Positions 36,245 through 47,130 of a stretch of DNA of 64,000 bases are shown here, piece by piece. This stretch comes from Dioscorea cayenensis subsp. rotundata. Taxonomy: Eukaryota > Streptophyta > Magnoliopsida > Dioscoreales > Dioscoreaceae. The first letter of the stretch is position 1. Every line of letters begins with the position of its first letter. The notes under the pieces are model-generated. The model was not told where the DNA came from. It did not search any database and was given only the letters and a program-made list of their open reading frames with translations. Location of the stretch: positions 20,186,461 through 20,250,460 of the forward strand of contig NC_052481.1 in the NCBI RefSeq assembly GCF_009730915.1, written 5' to 3'. A program made the position numbers and the translations under genes.

Positions 36245-37122
36245 ATTTTTGGGAGGAAAGTTCACCTATGAAAATTTTGTTCCTAACCAGTTTCCCCAAT
36301 TGGGCTACAAACGCATCTACAGTGCAACTACTTAGCTTGGGGGTCAAACTCTTGCTTGCAAGCTCTGGCATGAGATACTGTATGGCAATTTGCATTATCC
36401 TACCAATAGCATTGCTGAGTATTGAATATCAAAATAGTCCACTGCAATTATTTCTAATCTAAAATTAATAACTCAGCAGGTAAAAGACAAGATGGACATC
36501 TTAATAGACAATGAGAAGTTACAAGTTCACTGGAAATTATATCAAAGTTCAAGGAGTCTTGTTCATCACAATTAAGGCTAGTTATTTATATGAGCTTTAT
36601 AAATGTTGTTCAACTTGCAAACCAAGCATGAGATGAATATAGTATCAATTAGTTTAGATCATGCCAATAAAATTCACCGCAAACTAATTGAAATATTTGT
36701 CTCCTATAGAAGGAAAAGTTATAGTAAACTTCCAACATTTGTAGCCATAAGATGAACCAGAGTGTTTTTCCATAAAACTTGACAAATAAAATCATGTAGT
36801 ATTGGTAAGCATTGTCATCTAAACATACAGTATGCTATATGACAAAATAGATTATGCAAAATACTTGGGACTATGAAAAGCTATCTGAATTAAGATTAAG
36901 CACATTTAAAGTTTTATTAGTTCAAGAACTAAGCTGCCACACATGAGTATCAATCATAATGCCATGATGTTGGTCTGGGGAAAACAGAGCTATACACGTG
37001 GCAACTTTTGGTCCAACCTTTAGGTAAAGTGCAAAGATATCAGTCACCTGAGGAAGCTTCAATATCCTAGGAGCCACCAGGTTTTTCTTGCAAAGCTTGA
37101 CTGTACCAACTACATATTTGGC
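36245..37122 (-). pseudogene. OGG1-like: 8-oxoguanine DNA glycosylase (OGG1) pseudogene fragment, two exons
   Basis: Minus strand. Exon-like block 37122-36934 reads AKYVVGTVKL, then VGPKVATCIALFSPDQHHG and IDTHVWQ. Block 36389-36245 reads IAIQYLMPELASKSLTPKL, then VDAFVAQLGK and FIGELSSQK. In order these match the C-terminal half of plant OGG1 (GVGPKVA-CIALFSLDQHHAIPVDTHVWQ, then IA-RYLLPELA--LTPKL and LFIAELPSQK). The helix-hairpin-helix lysine and the catalytic aspartate positions survive, but the hairpin LPGVG is lost, the YAGWAQ stretch is missing, the donor after WQ and the acceptor before IA lack GT and AG, and the rest of the gene is absent. The enzyme excises oxidised guanine in nucleus and organelles; this copy cannot. 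Confidence 0.75.
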
Positions 37123-37599
37123 CCTAAATAATTAATCAAATAAAATAATTAAGAGATGTGATACTCATATATTAAAATAATATTTGATGATCCAAAGTAA
37201 GAAAACCTTAATAAACTCAAGCAGGGGACATAAACATACAACCAGAAACATAGCAATCTTATACAATAGAATAGTATCATAATCAAATAAGAGAAAAGGG
37301 CTACATATATTTAGGATACTGCCTTGGATGACTAGAAGCAAGTATGGATCAAGCTATAGCATGTAGTGTCAACAACCACAGGTCAAAATACACAGTAATG
37401 CCAAAAAGAAGGCCTACACTAGTATTATAGAAATGAATGCTCGGAATATATCTTGCGGTATATATATATCAAATCATGTTTATGTTTGCAAATAAAACTT
37501 TTGATGGATAACTGTTTAAACTAGAAAATTACCATCAGTCTCAAAACTTTTCAACTTTTTTTAGAATCTTATACCGACCCTCAGACATTTTTTTCGAGA
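37123..37599. other. Spacer between OGG1 remnant and LINE remnant
   Basis: No further OGG1 exon or other gene recognised. Confidence 0.4.
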
Positions 37600-38150
37600 G
37601 TCTAATGAATGATAGTTCTTGGTGTGGTTCCTAAGTTATCCAATACAATTATTTCCATATCAACCTGATCTGGAATATTTTCACAATTAAATCGAAAAAA
37701 AGCTCTTTCTTCTAGCAGGGTATCTAAGGATTGCTACCACCATTTAGGAATTGTATCCAGAAGATCTTTAAGGATGGCATGAGAATACGCTTCTGGTATG
37801 ATAATTGGCTGGATGGTGAAGCTGAATCTCTAGCCTGAGAATTTTTTAAAGTTTCTTTACCCTATGGGTATTGTAAGAGACACAATTGCTCTGTTTAATG
37901 CCTCTGATCCTGATTTGAATCTCGTTTAACAGTCTTGGAAACTATCCTCCAATAGTCGGTTTTAAGTGCCCATTTTCTAGGTGCCCATGTTCTAAGTTAG
38001 TGCTTTTAACTGGCTTGCTTAAAATGATAAGCATCTTACCTTGGAAAATCTCACTACTAGGGGGTTTAATAGATTACCAACAACAACTTGTATATATCTT
38101 GTGCTATGGTGCAATTGAAACCGTAGACCCTCAGACATTCTACTAAACAT
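37600..38150 (+). mobile_element. LINE (non-LTR retrotransposon) remnant, end of the RT ORF
   Basis: Plus-strand fragments CIQKIFKDGMRIRFWYDNWL and LTLENLTTRGFNRLP, then CILC-like, GAIETVD, follow the C-terminal region after the RT of plant LINEs (RFWxDxW motif, then the zf-RVT region LTxDNLxxRG..CxLC..xETxxHL). Stops and frameshifts throughout. The 5' part is missing. Confidence 0.65.
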
Positions 38151-38257
38151 AGTCCTTTATTTTTTTAGTTTAGTACTTTTTTTAATCCTTGTTGTGCTAG
38201 AGTTTAACAAAATATCCAAAGCTACCCTTTGCTGGGGATGGGTTTGTAAGTGGGCAA

Positions 38258-39472
38258 TAGGGACGCAAGTGCATGCCCCAATTGTGTAATAAAGTGCTAC
38301 CTTGGGAATACTCATTAACTACCTCGGGAGGATTCAGGAGAACGACATCTCCAAAGTACCCTATTTTTAGGCTTACTCACAATCCCCTCTAATTGCGGTA
38401 TGTCTATGCTAGGTGGGTATTTCTACTCGTCACATAGCATATCAAGTATTAAAACTAGGGTTTTTGCCACAATAGCAATCAAATAACATGGATTGCAATT
38501 AGAAAATAAGTAAATCACATAGATCCACAACCAATGTCAAAAGATAAAATTCAAGAGCTCAACTATGGCCAAACATCTAAGAAATAAGCCCTCTATTAAT
38601 GGAGGCAAGCATTCAAATTACAAGACATGATGAGGATGAATGTAAACATAGAAACCACCTTCTCAATCGTGCAACACGTAAATCGCCGGAAAACTCCAAG
38701 AAACCTTCCACGAACGCTGCCAAGGTGAGCTTGACTGCTATGATCTATTTCCGGCCCCTTGATATTGGATCTAAATCTCCTCTAAATCCCTAGAGATTCG
38801 TCTCCTTTCTTCTCTATCCTTGCCTCCAAGAAAAGAATCAAAGATTGCCCTAAAAATCCTCATTAAGTCTATTTATACTCTGTCGCTTAAGGGTTGCTTA
38901 CGGGCATAAGGACGTGGCAGTAAGGAGATGGAGAAGATAGGTTGTGAGTCTTAAGTGAACACTTACGGTAGTGAGTCCCATCCTTAAGGTCTTTTGTCTG
39001 TGTTACAGTTCAGTTTACGGCCGTAAGCGTTAGACCGTAAGTTTCATGCGCTGACCTTTGCGACCGTCCTTACGGTTGTAAGCTCTGGTTGTAAGCTCTT
39101 CTGAATGGTCCTTACGGGTATAAGTCTTGCCCTTAAGGTCCTCGAGTTTGGCTCTGAACTTCCTTTTATGGGCATAAGCATGGGCGCAAGGTTCTCTGGA
39201 AGAGGCTTACGGCTGTAATCCAGGCTGAAAGATGCTCGTAAGCCATCCTGTTTGCCTTGTCCTTATTCAATTGATGCCGAGAGAGCTCTATCTTCTTCGT
39301 TTTGGGTCTAGAATGCTTCTTATGGTTCTCTCTTGTCTTTAAGTGCTGCCCGAAGCCTAAGAATACAAAACACATTATGTTTAACATCGAATTTCATTTT
39401 ATATTTTTAATACATGCCTAATGAGTGTATAAAATGATATAAAATAATAGAACATTGTACACTCGATCATCA
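38258..39472 (-). mobile_element. LTR-like repeat, copy 2 (TTACGGCCGTAA family)
   Basis: Second, shorter copy of the repeat at 34328-36048. It shares ATAGGGACGCAAGTGCATGC, TCTATGCTAGGTGGG, the palindrome cluster, and the right end GAGTGTAYAAAATGATAT with CATTGTACACTC. Its left TG end is degraded. Confidence 0.6.
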
Positions 39473-39841
39473 ATGGGTATGGGGTAAGCTCTCTCCTTGC
39501 ATCGGCGTTAATTGGTTGTTACTGGTGCACAAAGGCTGCGATTCACTCCTTTAGTTGGAGACAACAAGAGGCAAGCTAGGTGCCAATGAACAAGGCAACA
39601 TATAGAGGGCAAGTTGGGCGCCGGTGCCCATGCTAGGTTGAACGATGTTTTCTTATAGGCAAAGATAGTATTTTTAATAATAAATTAATGCCAATGGTCT
39701 CTTAGAATATTGGCATTGTGTAGATGTGTTAATAAATTAACTTTAACCTATACTTGTTCTTGATTTTTGTTAAATGGTGGTGCACCTATTTTGTAAAAAA
39801 TAATAAAAAAAAAAATAATGGCAATCGAATGAAAAAGTATG

Positions 39842-39883
<42 letters not shown>

Positions 39884-39927
39884 AACAGAAGGCCTTTTGG
39901 CACATTAACGAAATTAGTAACGTGGTA
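39473..39927. other. Spacer with a (TA)n run
   Basis: (TA)n at about 39847-39878. No gene seen. Confidence 0.5.
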
Positions 39928-39935
39928 GAGTAACA

Positions 39936-40407
39936 TAGAGGTGGGCACGGGCCGTCCGGCAACCCGGCCCGTGCCCGGCCCAGAACCGGCCCGCTGGGTC
40001 ACTGACCCGGAGGGCCGGGCCAACAACCCGTAATCGGCCCGTCATAGATACGGGCCGGTTACGGGATGGGCTTGGCCCAACCCGTGACTCGGCGGGTTGG
40101 CCCGCCGGGATCAACCCGCTAGGCTAGACCCGATTGCAACCCGGCCCGGCCCGCCGGGCCCAACCTTTTTTTGAATTTTTTATTTTTTCTAAATTTTTCT
40201 GAATTGTTTAATATTGAGTGGGCCGGCCCGTCGGGCCCAACCCGCCGGGCCCGGCTTCCTGTGACCCAGACCCGCTGGGTCCGACGGGCCAACCCGGCCC
40301 GGCGGGTTCTATACCCAGCCGGGCCGGGTCCGGGTCGGTGGGCCGGTGAACCGTAACCCGGCGGGTCGGTCCCGCCGGGCCGGTTAACCGGCCCATGCCC
40401 ATCTCTA
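39936..40407. mobile_element. GC-rich hAT-type MITE with perfect 8-bp target duplication
   Basis: Starts TAGAGGTGGGCACGGGCC and ends GGCCCATGCCCATCTCTA. Flanks GAGTAACA (39928-39935) and GAGTAACA (40408-40415) are identical. The interior is dense in CCGGCCCG/CGGGCCGG motifs around a short AT-rich centre and stands out from its AT-rich surroundings. No coding. Confidence 0.92.
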
Positions 40408-40415
40408 GAGTAACA

Positions 40416-40669
40416 GGAGTTATTGTAATTTTTTTTATTTAAATTACCAAGAATTTGTGGGGACCCGGGGGGTAAATGTGTGAAAGAGCCCTGATATAAA
40501 TTATTGAAGGAAAACTTTGGCGTGCTATGTTATTGAAGTGTTTTGAATTATTTAAGTACGATCTTTGTCAGGGGTCCGACTTCGTCATTATAAAAAAAAA
40601 ACAAAAAACATAGTTTTCAGTGACTTTGTAGCCTATGCAGGCAATTTTTTTTTGTTATGACATGGAAAT
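40416..40669. other. Spacer, no gene seen
   Basis: Nothing recognised. Confidence 0.4.
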
Positions 40670-41410
40670 TAAAAAAATATTATTTGAATTTAATTTTGTC
40701 TAATCATATCATGAGAACTAGCTACTTTTACATATTTTGATTTGAGCTTCGCTAAATAAGCGCAAGTGACAGTAGGTAGGAAGGATAGTAAAGAGGACCA
40801 TGTGACGTGGCCACATGGGAGTGCATACTCGAAACATTAGTGTACGAGCTACTTTCTCTTTTGTCTCCAGATGAAATGTTTCACATGTTCACTTGCTTTA
40901 GAGACGTGTGGAGCTAAACTTGCCTAGTTTGAGAACAAGATAAGTTCAATAATTCTAACGTGTCTATTTATTTATTTTTATTGTAATTAATTTTTTAATA
41001 TATGGATACATGGTATCATATGATAAGTGAGTCCCAGGGATTTGTCTTATTTTCAAACCAAGCAAGTTGAGTTCAGAGACGTGAATGTTTTTTCACCACA
41101 TAACTTGAGTTCAGCTTGCCTGGTTTAAGAATCAGGTAAATCCCTGATTTTGCCTTATCACATGCTGCCACATATCTATTTTTTTTTTTATTGTAATTAA
41201 TTTTTTCATATGGAGACATGGCATCATATAATAAATGAGAACTAAAAATTTACCTAGTTTTTAAACCAGGCAAGTTGAGCTCAAATGATTTTTGTTATGG
41301 ACTTCCAGTCATTTGTCTTATATATAGGGACCACATAAATTGATATTTTTTTTTTAATTTTTGTGACCAAGTGGGCTTCCACACACTTCTCTTCCATATA
41401 TATAAGGACC
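40670..41410 (+). repeat. Promoter-like module, copy B
   Basis: Shares TATTATTTGAATTTAATTTT, the CAAGTGACAGTAGG block, GTAAAGAGGACCATGTGACG, GGGAGTGCAT, GATGAAATGTTTCACATGTTC, and near its end CACATAAATTGATA, TTTGTGACCAAG and a TATA region (CCATATATATAAGG, 41394-41407). Two foldback elements are inserted in its middle (40912-41290). Confidence 0.55.
40912..41290. mobile_element. Two tandem related foldback elements (about 165 and 185 bp)
   Basis: First unit about 40912-41080: AACTTGCCTAGTTTGAGAAC is mirrored by GTTTGAAAATAAG-type DNA at the right arm (CAAACCAAGCAAGTT). Second unit about 41105-41290: CAGCTTGCCTGGTTTAAGAA mirrored by AAACCAGGCAAGTTGAGC. Both share the centre TATTGTAATTAATTTTTT, then ATGGA/GACATGG and ATCATAT. 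Related non-coding MITEs. Confidence 0.7.
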
Positions 41411-42199
41411 ACCTGATTAATGAAGTTTTGGCCTATGCAAGAACTCTATATGCAAAACTGTGATGTAAGTGGTAGTGTGATCACAAAGGCATTGAATAGG
41501 GGAAGTTTGCTAAAATTGAGTGTTTATTGTTTCATCAATATATTTTTGCCTTTATCTCATATCTTTCTCACGGCAGCTTTGCACACTTCTTTTATTTATA
41601 ATAAAATTGGTTTTTATATTATATTTTTATTTCATTTTTCTTTCTTAACAGAAGCTATTCATACTTTTCTTCATTTAAAATATTTGGAATTTTTTAGGAA
41701 TATATGTGTCAAACCGTGATATAAATTATTGAAGTAAAATATCACGGACAATATTAATTATTGAAATATGGTTTTTATCCAAGTTTGAATTGATTCTTCA
41801 AAAACAAAAACCAGTGACCATTCATAATGGCCATCATACATATTTTTTTCTCAAAGGAAAAAAATTTGAAATAGAAATTGAATTTTCAAAAATAATAAAA
41901 ATTACTATTAAGAGCTTTTACAAAATGAGAATCTAATTTATCAAAAACTAAATAAAATTATATCATATGTGAAACACATGATCAAATTCCATAGTTTCCT
42001 CTTATGCTTGGCATATCACTTAATCAAATTCTTTTTATATATAAAAATATGGACAAAGCATGAATTTGTACTTTTAACTTTTATCGTCTTTCTAATTGTA
42101 TTTTTAAGATTTTGTTAAATGGATGAACATGATTAATGCATTTTAAAAAATAAACATTCAACTTTTGATTTTGAAGGAAAATAAAATATGTACTTTCAT
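41411..42199. other. AT-rich spacer, no gene seen
   Basis: The 99-codon ORF at 41420-41719 has no family resemblance and starts just after a TATA-like region. I see no support for it. Confidence 0.4.
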
Positions 42200-42700
42200 G
42201 TTAAGAAACTGCTCACATCAATTGATCACATCTATTCAATTAAATAATAACTAAATATACTATTTAGATTTAATTTAATCTAATATCATATATATGATAA
42301 GACCAATGTTTACATGTTTGAATTTATCCCTGCTAAACAAACCAACACATGTGACAGTACTATGGTAAAGATGACCATTGGCCTCAGAATTCATAATGGG
42401 GTCGTATGTCATAATGGCTTTTGATGAATTATATCACGTTCAATATTGCTTGAAAGGGCCACGTGAAGGAATAGTCATAGGAGCATTTTGCACCACGCAA
42501 TTGATGATCTTTGTGAGAAAGTTTTCCTGGTTTCTCTTCAATATATATGGAGTCCCTCTTCTTTCATTCTTCACACTATTGACTGTGGTTAATTACGCAC
42601 TTTGTGTTGTGGAAACTCCGAAATGGCTCTCATGTATATATCCTTATATTTCACTAACATATATCCTTTGTAATATATTATTCATGATATACAAGTGTGA
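42200..42700 (+). promoter_or_regulatory. Promoter and leader of the FNR-like gene (module copy C)
   Basis: Directly upstream of the FNR-like gene: TTTATCCCTGCTAAACAAAC, ACATGTGACAGTA, a G-box CACGTG (42460-42465, within CACGTGAAGG, also found in copy D), GAGCATTTTGCACCAC, and TATATAT at 42542-42548 preceded by TCTCTTC. Leader-like DNA follows. The coding start lies about 225 bp downstream, and a leader intron ending ATTGCAG at 42750 is possible. Confidence 0.6.
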
Positions 42701-42769
42701 TTGGCTATATATGCATTTCAAGCTAAGGTTTTGGTTGTAATTGATTGCAGGGCTGATGTTTGCAGCGTG

Positions 42770-44791
42770 ATGCAAGCTAAGATGCTCCCTGTGAAGGGTT
42801 TAGGGTTTAATCATTCTGGCTCACAGGTAATAAAAACATCTTTATGTCTCAATAATTCTCTCTGTGTCTTGTGCTTTGTTGTTCTTTTGTGTGTCTGCGT
42901 GTCAGTGTGTATGAACAGTTGGAAGCCATAATTAATTATATATATGTGCAGTTAATTTGTAGCTCAATATTCACATTTTTGTTATACAGATTTTCAGTAA
43001 TCTGAGCTTCGGAAACAATGCGCCGACATCCCTGCCCTGTTTATCTTTGAGGAAAGAAAAACAGCAATACTCCAATTATAACCACAATGTTATCCGCATG
43101 TCTGGACGCCGAGCTACAAAACTGAATGCTGCAGTCATCCCTTTAGAAGCTGCGGAGGTTAGATCAGAAGTACCTGTGAAAGTTGAGAAGATTTACACAA
43201 CAACAGTTGTCTCAGTGGAGACTCTTGTTGGCCCCAAAAGGCGAAATCGGAGAGGTCTGCCATATTGTGCTTGATCACGGTGGCAGTTTTAGTTTCAAGG
43301 AAGGCCAATATCTTTTAGTACATTTTCAATCGGTGGGGATCGAGCATGTTTAAGTGCATGCATTTTCACATTTTGTGATTTAATTTTTTTAGTGTTTTTC
43401 TACTAATTATATATTATTTCTGCAGATCAAACGCTATTTCTCGATTGCATCAGGTAGCAGTGGAGATACTTTTGATGGCAAGACACTCAGTCTATGCGTT
43501 CGTCGTGCCGAACTGTCGCCAGACAGTGTCAGTAACTTCCTCTGTAATGTTAAAGCTGGAGACACAGTTGACATTTCAGGTTTGAAAATAAATTATTCTA
43601 AATTAACTTTATATTTAATTACAAGACTTTAATTGTTTTAAATTTAATTTTCCGGAGATATATAATCTAAATATTATCAACGCCAACAATATATAAAAGC
43701 ATTCAATTAATTCATGTGTGCGCTATATATATTATGAAAGTGATGCATGATTAATTTGTTAAAATTGGGTGTGTGTGTGTTTTTTAACCAATATGTTTGA
43801 TTATGTCTTTGTCTCACATCTTTCCCATTTTAAATTTCCACAACTCTTTTAATTACTTGTGACAAAATTGATTTAATTTTGTCATGCGTTTTTATTACAG
43901 GTCCTTTTGGTGGACAAATGGTATTTGACGAAGAAAGGAAAATGCATTCTAAACATATCATGGTTGCAACGGCAACTGGTGTTGCCCCTTTCCGCAGTAA
44001 TATCCAAGGCATATTTTTATCTAACATACTAGGAAATACTGATAATATCTGGTTGATCTCCGGGGCTGACAACTATAACAGCCTTTTATACGACAAGGAA
44101 TTCATTCAAGTTCAAAATAACAATAGTGATCGCTTCAGGTACTTTATAGATAAACTAATTAATACTCCTTTCGGTCCTATTTATATATTTTTTTAAGAAA
44201 AAAAGTATTTTTATGTGTGTTTAAAACTTGTGAAACATTAAATGATTTTTTTAAATTATATTTTTAATGTTTAATGTATTTTTTGCACTTTCAAAATGGG
44301 AAAATATTTTTTGGGAAAAGCAAAACATCATTTTGAGAGGGAGAGATAATTAAAGATAATAATTAAAATAATGAGAGAAACTAATGGAATATTGATGGAT
44401 TTTTAATACGAATATGAAAAATTATATAATTTTTTTATAAATTTGAAATTATTAATTAATTTGAATCTATTATTATTTCTACTCATATAAATTAGTTAAA
44501 ATGGACATATAAATAACACATTTAAATCATTGTAAATGTTAATGATGATTGAAATGCTGCAGATATCAGAGGGCCTTGAATAACTCTGTGGATGATGTCA
44601 TCTACCAAAGCGGCGATGAAATTTTCAAACTTTTGGAAACTGGTGCATATATATATATCGCTGGATCAAATACCATGCTACCTGGAATTAAGGCAACATT
44701 CGCCAAGATTGCTCAAGAAAGAGGTGTGGATTGGGATGAAATGCTAAGAGAGCTGCAGAGCACTAATCACTGGCGTGTTGAAGTTTACTAG
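42770..44791 (+). CDS. Divergent root-type ferredoxin-NADP+ reductase-like gene, frame problem in exon 2
   Basis: Five exons with GT-AG borders: 42770-42826, 42990-43347, 43426-43579, 43901-44138, 44563-44791 (stop TAG). Conserved parts include [97 protein letters not shown] and final WRVEVY, in root FNR order with FNR intron positions. Root FNR passes NADPH electrons to ferredoxin in non-green plastids; a short plastid transit peptide is plausible. Exon 2 is 358 nt, one base too many: the frame shifts at CCCCAAAAGG (43233-43242). With that base disregarded the protein would be about 344 residues. Oddities: the Cys before the MMPGI motif is Ala ([10 protein letters not shown]), the SREQ NADP motif is NNSV, RLYS is RYFS, ATGTG is ATATG. 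Either a decaying paralogue or one with changed function. Confidence 0.82.
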
Positions 44792-44949
44792 CTAGCTAGA
44801 TAACTTAAATCCAATGGTTTTATGTTAAAATTGGTGGCAGTGACATTCAGTATTATTAATGTCTTTTTATCTAATATCGTTTAAATAATAAATGCCATCT
44901 ACATCCGCCTTATTTGCAAAGTCTTGTCATAATATTAATAACTTGGTAT

Positions 44950-45604
44950 TAGGGGTGAGCACATGATTTGATGATAGATTCAGTATCTAATTTTTAAATC
45001 ATAATTTTGTTGGTATCCCATTCGGATGTTTAGGATGAAAATTGGATAGGATCCGGGCGCGGAGAAAATAAAAAATACATATCCGAATCCAATCTGGTTT
45101 TTAATATATTCTTATATTTATATATATTGATGAATTCAAATTTTTTTGGACTAAAAGTAGAAAATCCAAATTTATAATCTAATCTTTTAAGAGTTATATA
45201 TACATTAATAAATTAAATTTTACAAAGGTTAAAAAAAATTCAAATCCCTAAACTAATCGATTTAAGAGTAATATATATATATATATATATATATAATGAA
45301 TTAAAATTTTAAAGGGGTTAAAAGTAAAATCCCTTTAAAGTATATTATTTTTTTCTTTTAATTCCTCTCTTCTAGTCTTCATCGCTAGCGTCTTCTCTCT
45401 AGCTTTATGAGACATTTGATACTTCCAAAAATATTTGAATTCTATTTTGTATTATTTAGGCTTGATAAAACTTTTTATTATTTTTGTGGTGTAGTGAATA
45501 ATATATGATTTTAATTTTTTTTTGTAAATTATAAGTTTGTTATATTTGTTTGGCTGAAAACTTAAATTTAGAGCTGCATATCCCAATTTTGCTCACTCCT
45601 AGCT
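44950..45604. mobile_element. hAT-type MITE downstream of the FNR-like gene
   Basis: TAGGGGTGAGCA at the left is inverted as TGCTCACTCCTA at the right (ends 45601, three more bases before the flank). ACTTGGTAT flanks both sides (44941-44949 and 45605-45613). It contains CGGATGTTTAGG and ATCCGAATCCAAT blocks and a (TA)n run at about 45272-45294. No coding. Confidence 0.8.
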
Positions 45605-45667
45605 ACTTGGTATGAGATGATATTTTTATTTGTTTCTAATGGTCGGTGGCATGTTTTATTTTATTAA

Positions 45668-46939
45668 GGTGATGTTTGGTTAAATGTAGTTAAAAATGCA
45701 GTGGATTTATAATTACAGTGTATTTGCAAATCCCCGTATTTGAAAATACAAAAGAGTCAAATCTAGTGCTTGGTTGAATGTATTTGAAGATGTTGGATTT
45801 CAAGATTTTGTGTTTGTTTGAAAAGATTTGTAAATCTATATTTTGAAAACATGTGTTTGGTTTGATGTATTTGTATGATATAAAAATCTATAGTAAGATT
45901 TTCCCATCTTGGTGATCATGAAGTTTAATTAATTAAAAAAAATATCTTATTTGATGTTTTTAATTGTAGCAAAAATAATTGTGTATAATTTAATTAATTT
46001 AATATATATATATATATACTTATTTTTTTAACAATTATTTTTGTTTTTAATGATTGTATCAAATATATTACATACTTTATGACTTTTTCTATTAAAGCAA
46101 AATTTTGATAAAAATATAATAATTGGCTATTACTTAAATCTCAACTGAGATAAAACAATGCCTATCTTTTTATTTACTTTTTTTTTTCATTTTGTCCCTC
46201 ACCATATAGTCATTTTATTTGCACTTACCTACGTGTACATTAAATAATTTTCCCTCACTACATTTGCTACAAAAGTAAGCACATCTCCATAATTTTTCAC
46301 ATAAACAGAGCATATCATACTAGCCAGAGAAACAATATCAGAAAAAAGCACAATGTCAAAAATCAAATGAATGAGAAAGCAAATTTAGAGAAAACATCAT
46401 TCACACTCGAAACACTAAAATAGCACAGTCTAACTGGCATACTAAAACATCAAAGAAAATGCCACAAAATCATCATCTACAACCTTGAGTTATACCATGA
46501 CCTTGATTATCATCAGTGCCTTCATTGTCGGACGTCATCGCAGCCAAGATCAACTATGGGCTTGTCAAAGAGCCGGAGATTCGGAGACCCGGAGAACGGC
46601 AGACCACCAGGGCTTCTTCAGGCACCAAACGCTTCCTAGAAGGGATGTGGATGAGAAAAAGGAGGAGAATTGCTGGGTCATCTTCTCACATCACACCCTC
46701 TTGCTGTGAACCCTAGTTTATCCTCAGCTTTTTCTCAAACCTCAACTCCCTCATGTGATAGTCACGTGAGGGACATGAAAATTCAGGATTTTGTTTTATG
46801 GCCGAATCCCTCACTTTTACTGTTGGCTGGATTTTAATTTTCTACATAAAAATAAAATCCTTTTAAACAAACAAGTGATTTGCCAATTAGGGAATTTGAA
46901 AATAGAAGATTTTTTAAATTATGCCAAACAAACACCACC
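45668..46939. mobile_element. PIF/Harbinger-like non-autonomous element, 1.27 kb
   Basis: GGTGATGTTTGGTTAAAT at the left, GCCAAACAAACACCACC at the right, with TAA on both sides (45665-45667, 46940-46942), matching the 3-bp Harbinger duplication. The centre 46485-46740 is GC-richer and exon-like: on the minus strand it reads MTSDNEGTDDNQG then a stop, possibly captured DNA or a transposase start. Not identified. Confidence 0.75.
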
Positions 46940-47130
46940 TAAAGATACTTTGTGTGTGTGTGTGAGTGTATTGGGCTAATCATGAAGTACATGCGCATAT
47001 ATTTTTTAATCAGTAAGGCAAAATGGTTAAATAAAACCATTTATATTTCTTGATATTAAATAATTTTTAATAATAGATAAAAAAATAGAGAGTAGTAGTT
47101 TTCCTTGTAACTATTAAAAAGCATCATTTA

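Noticed and set aside
37575..38140. Repeated GACCCTCAGACATT taken as LINE target duplication
   Set aside because: The second copy lies inside the LINE reading frame (ETVDPQTF), so it is not a flank duplication.
39914..40402. GC-rich ORFs with Gly/Pro/Arg content
   Set aside because: They fall in the non-coding hAT MITE at 39936-40407; the composition reflects CCGG repeats.
42378..42740. 120-codon ORF just upstream of the FNR-like gene
   Set aside because: It overlaps the promoter module and TATA region, copies A, B, D, E and F do not keep the frame, and the protein has no family motif.
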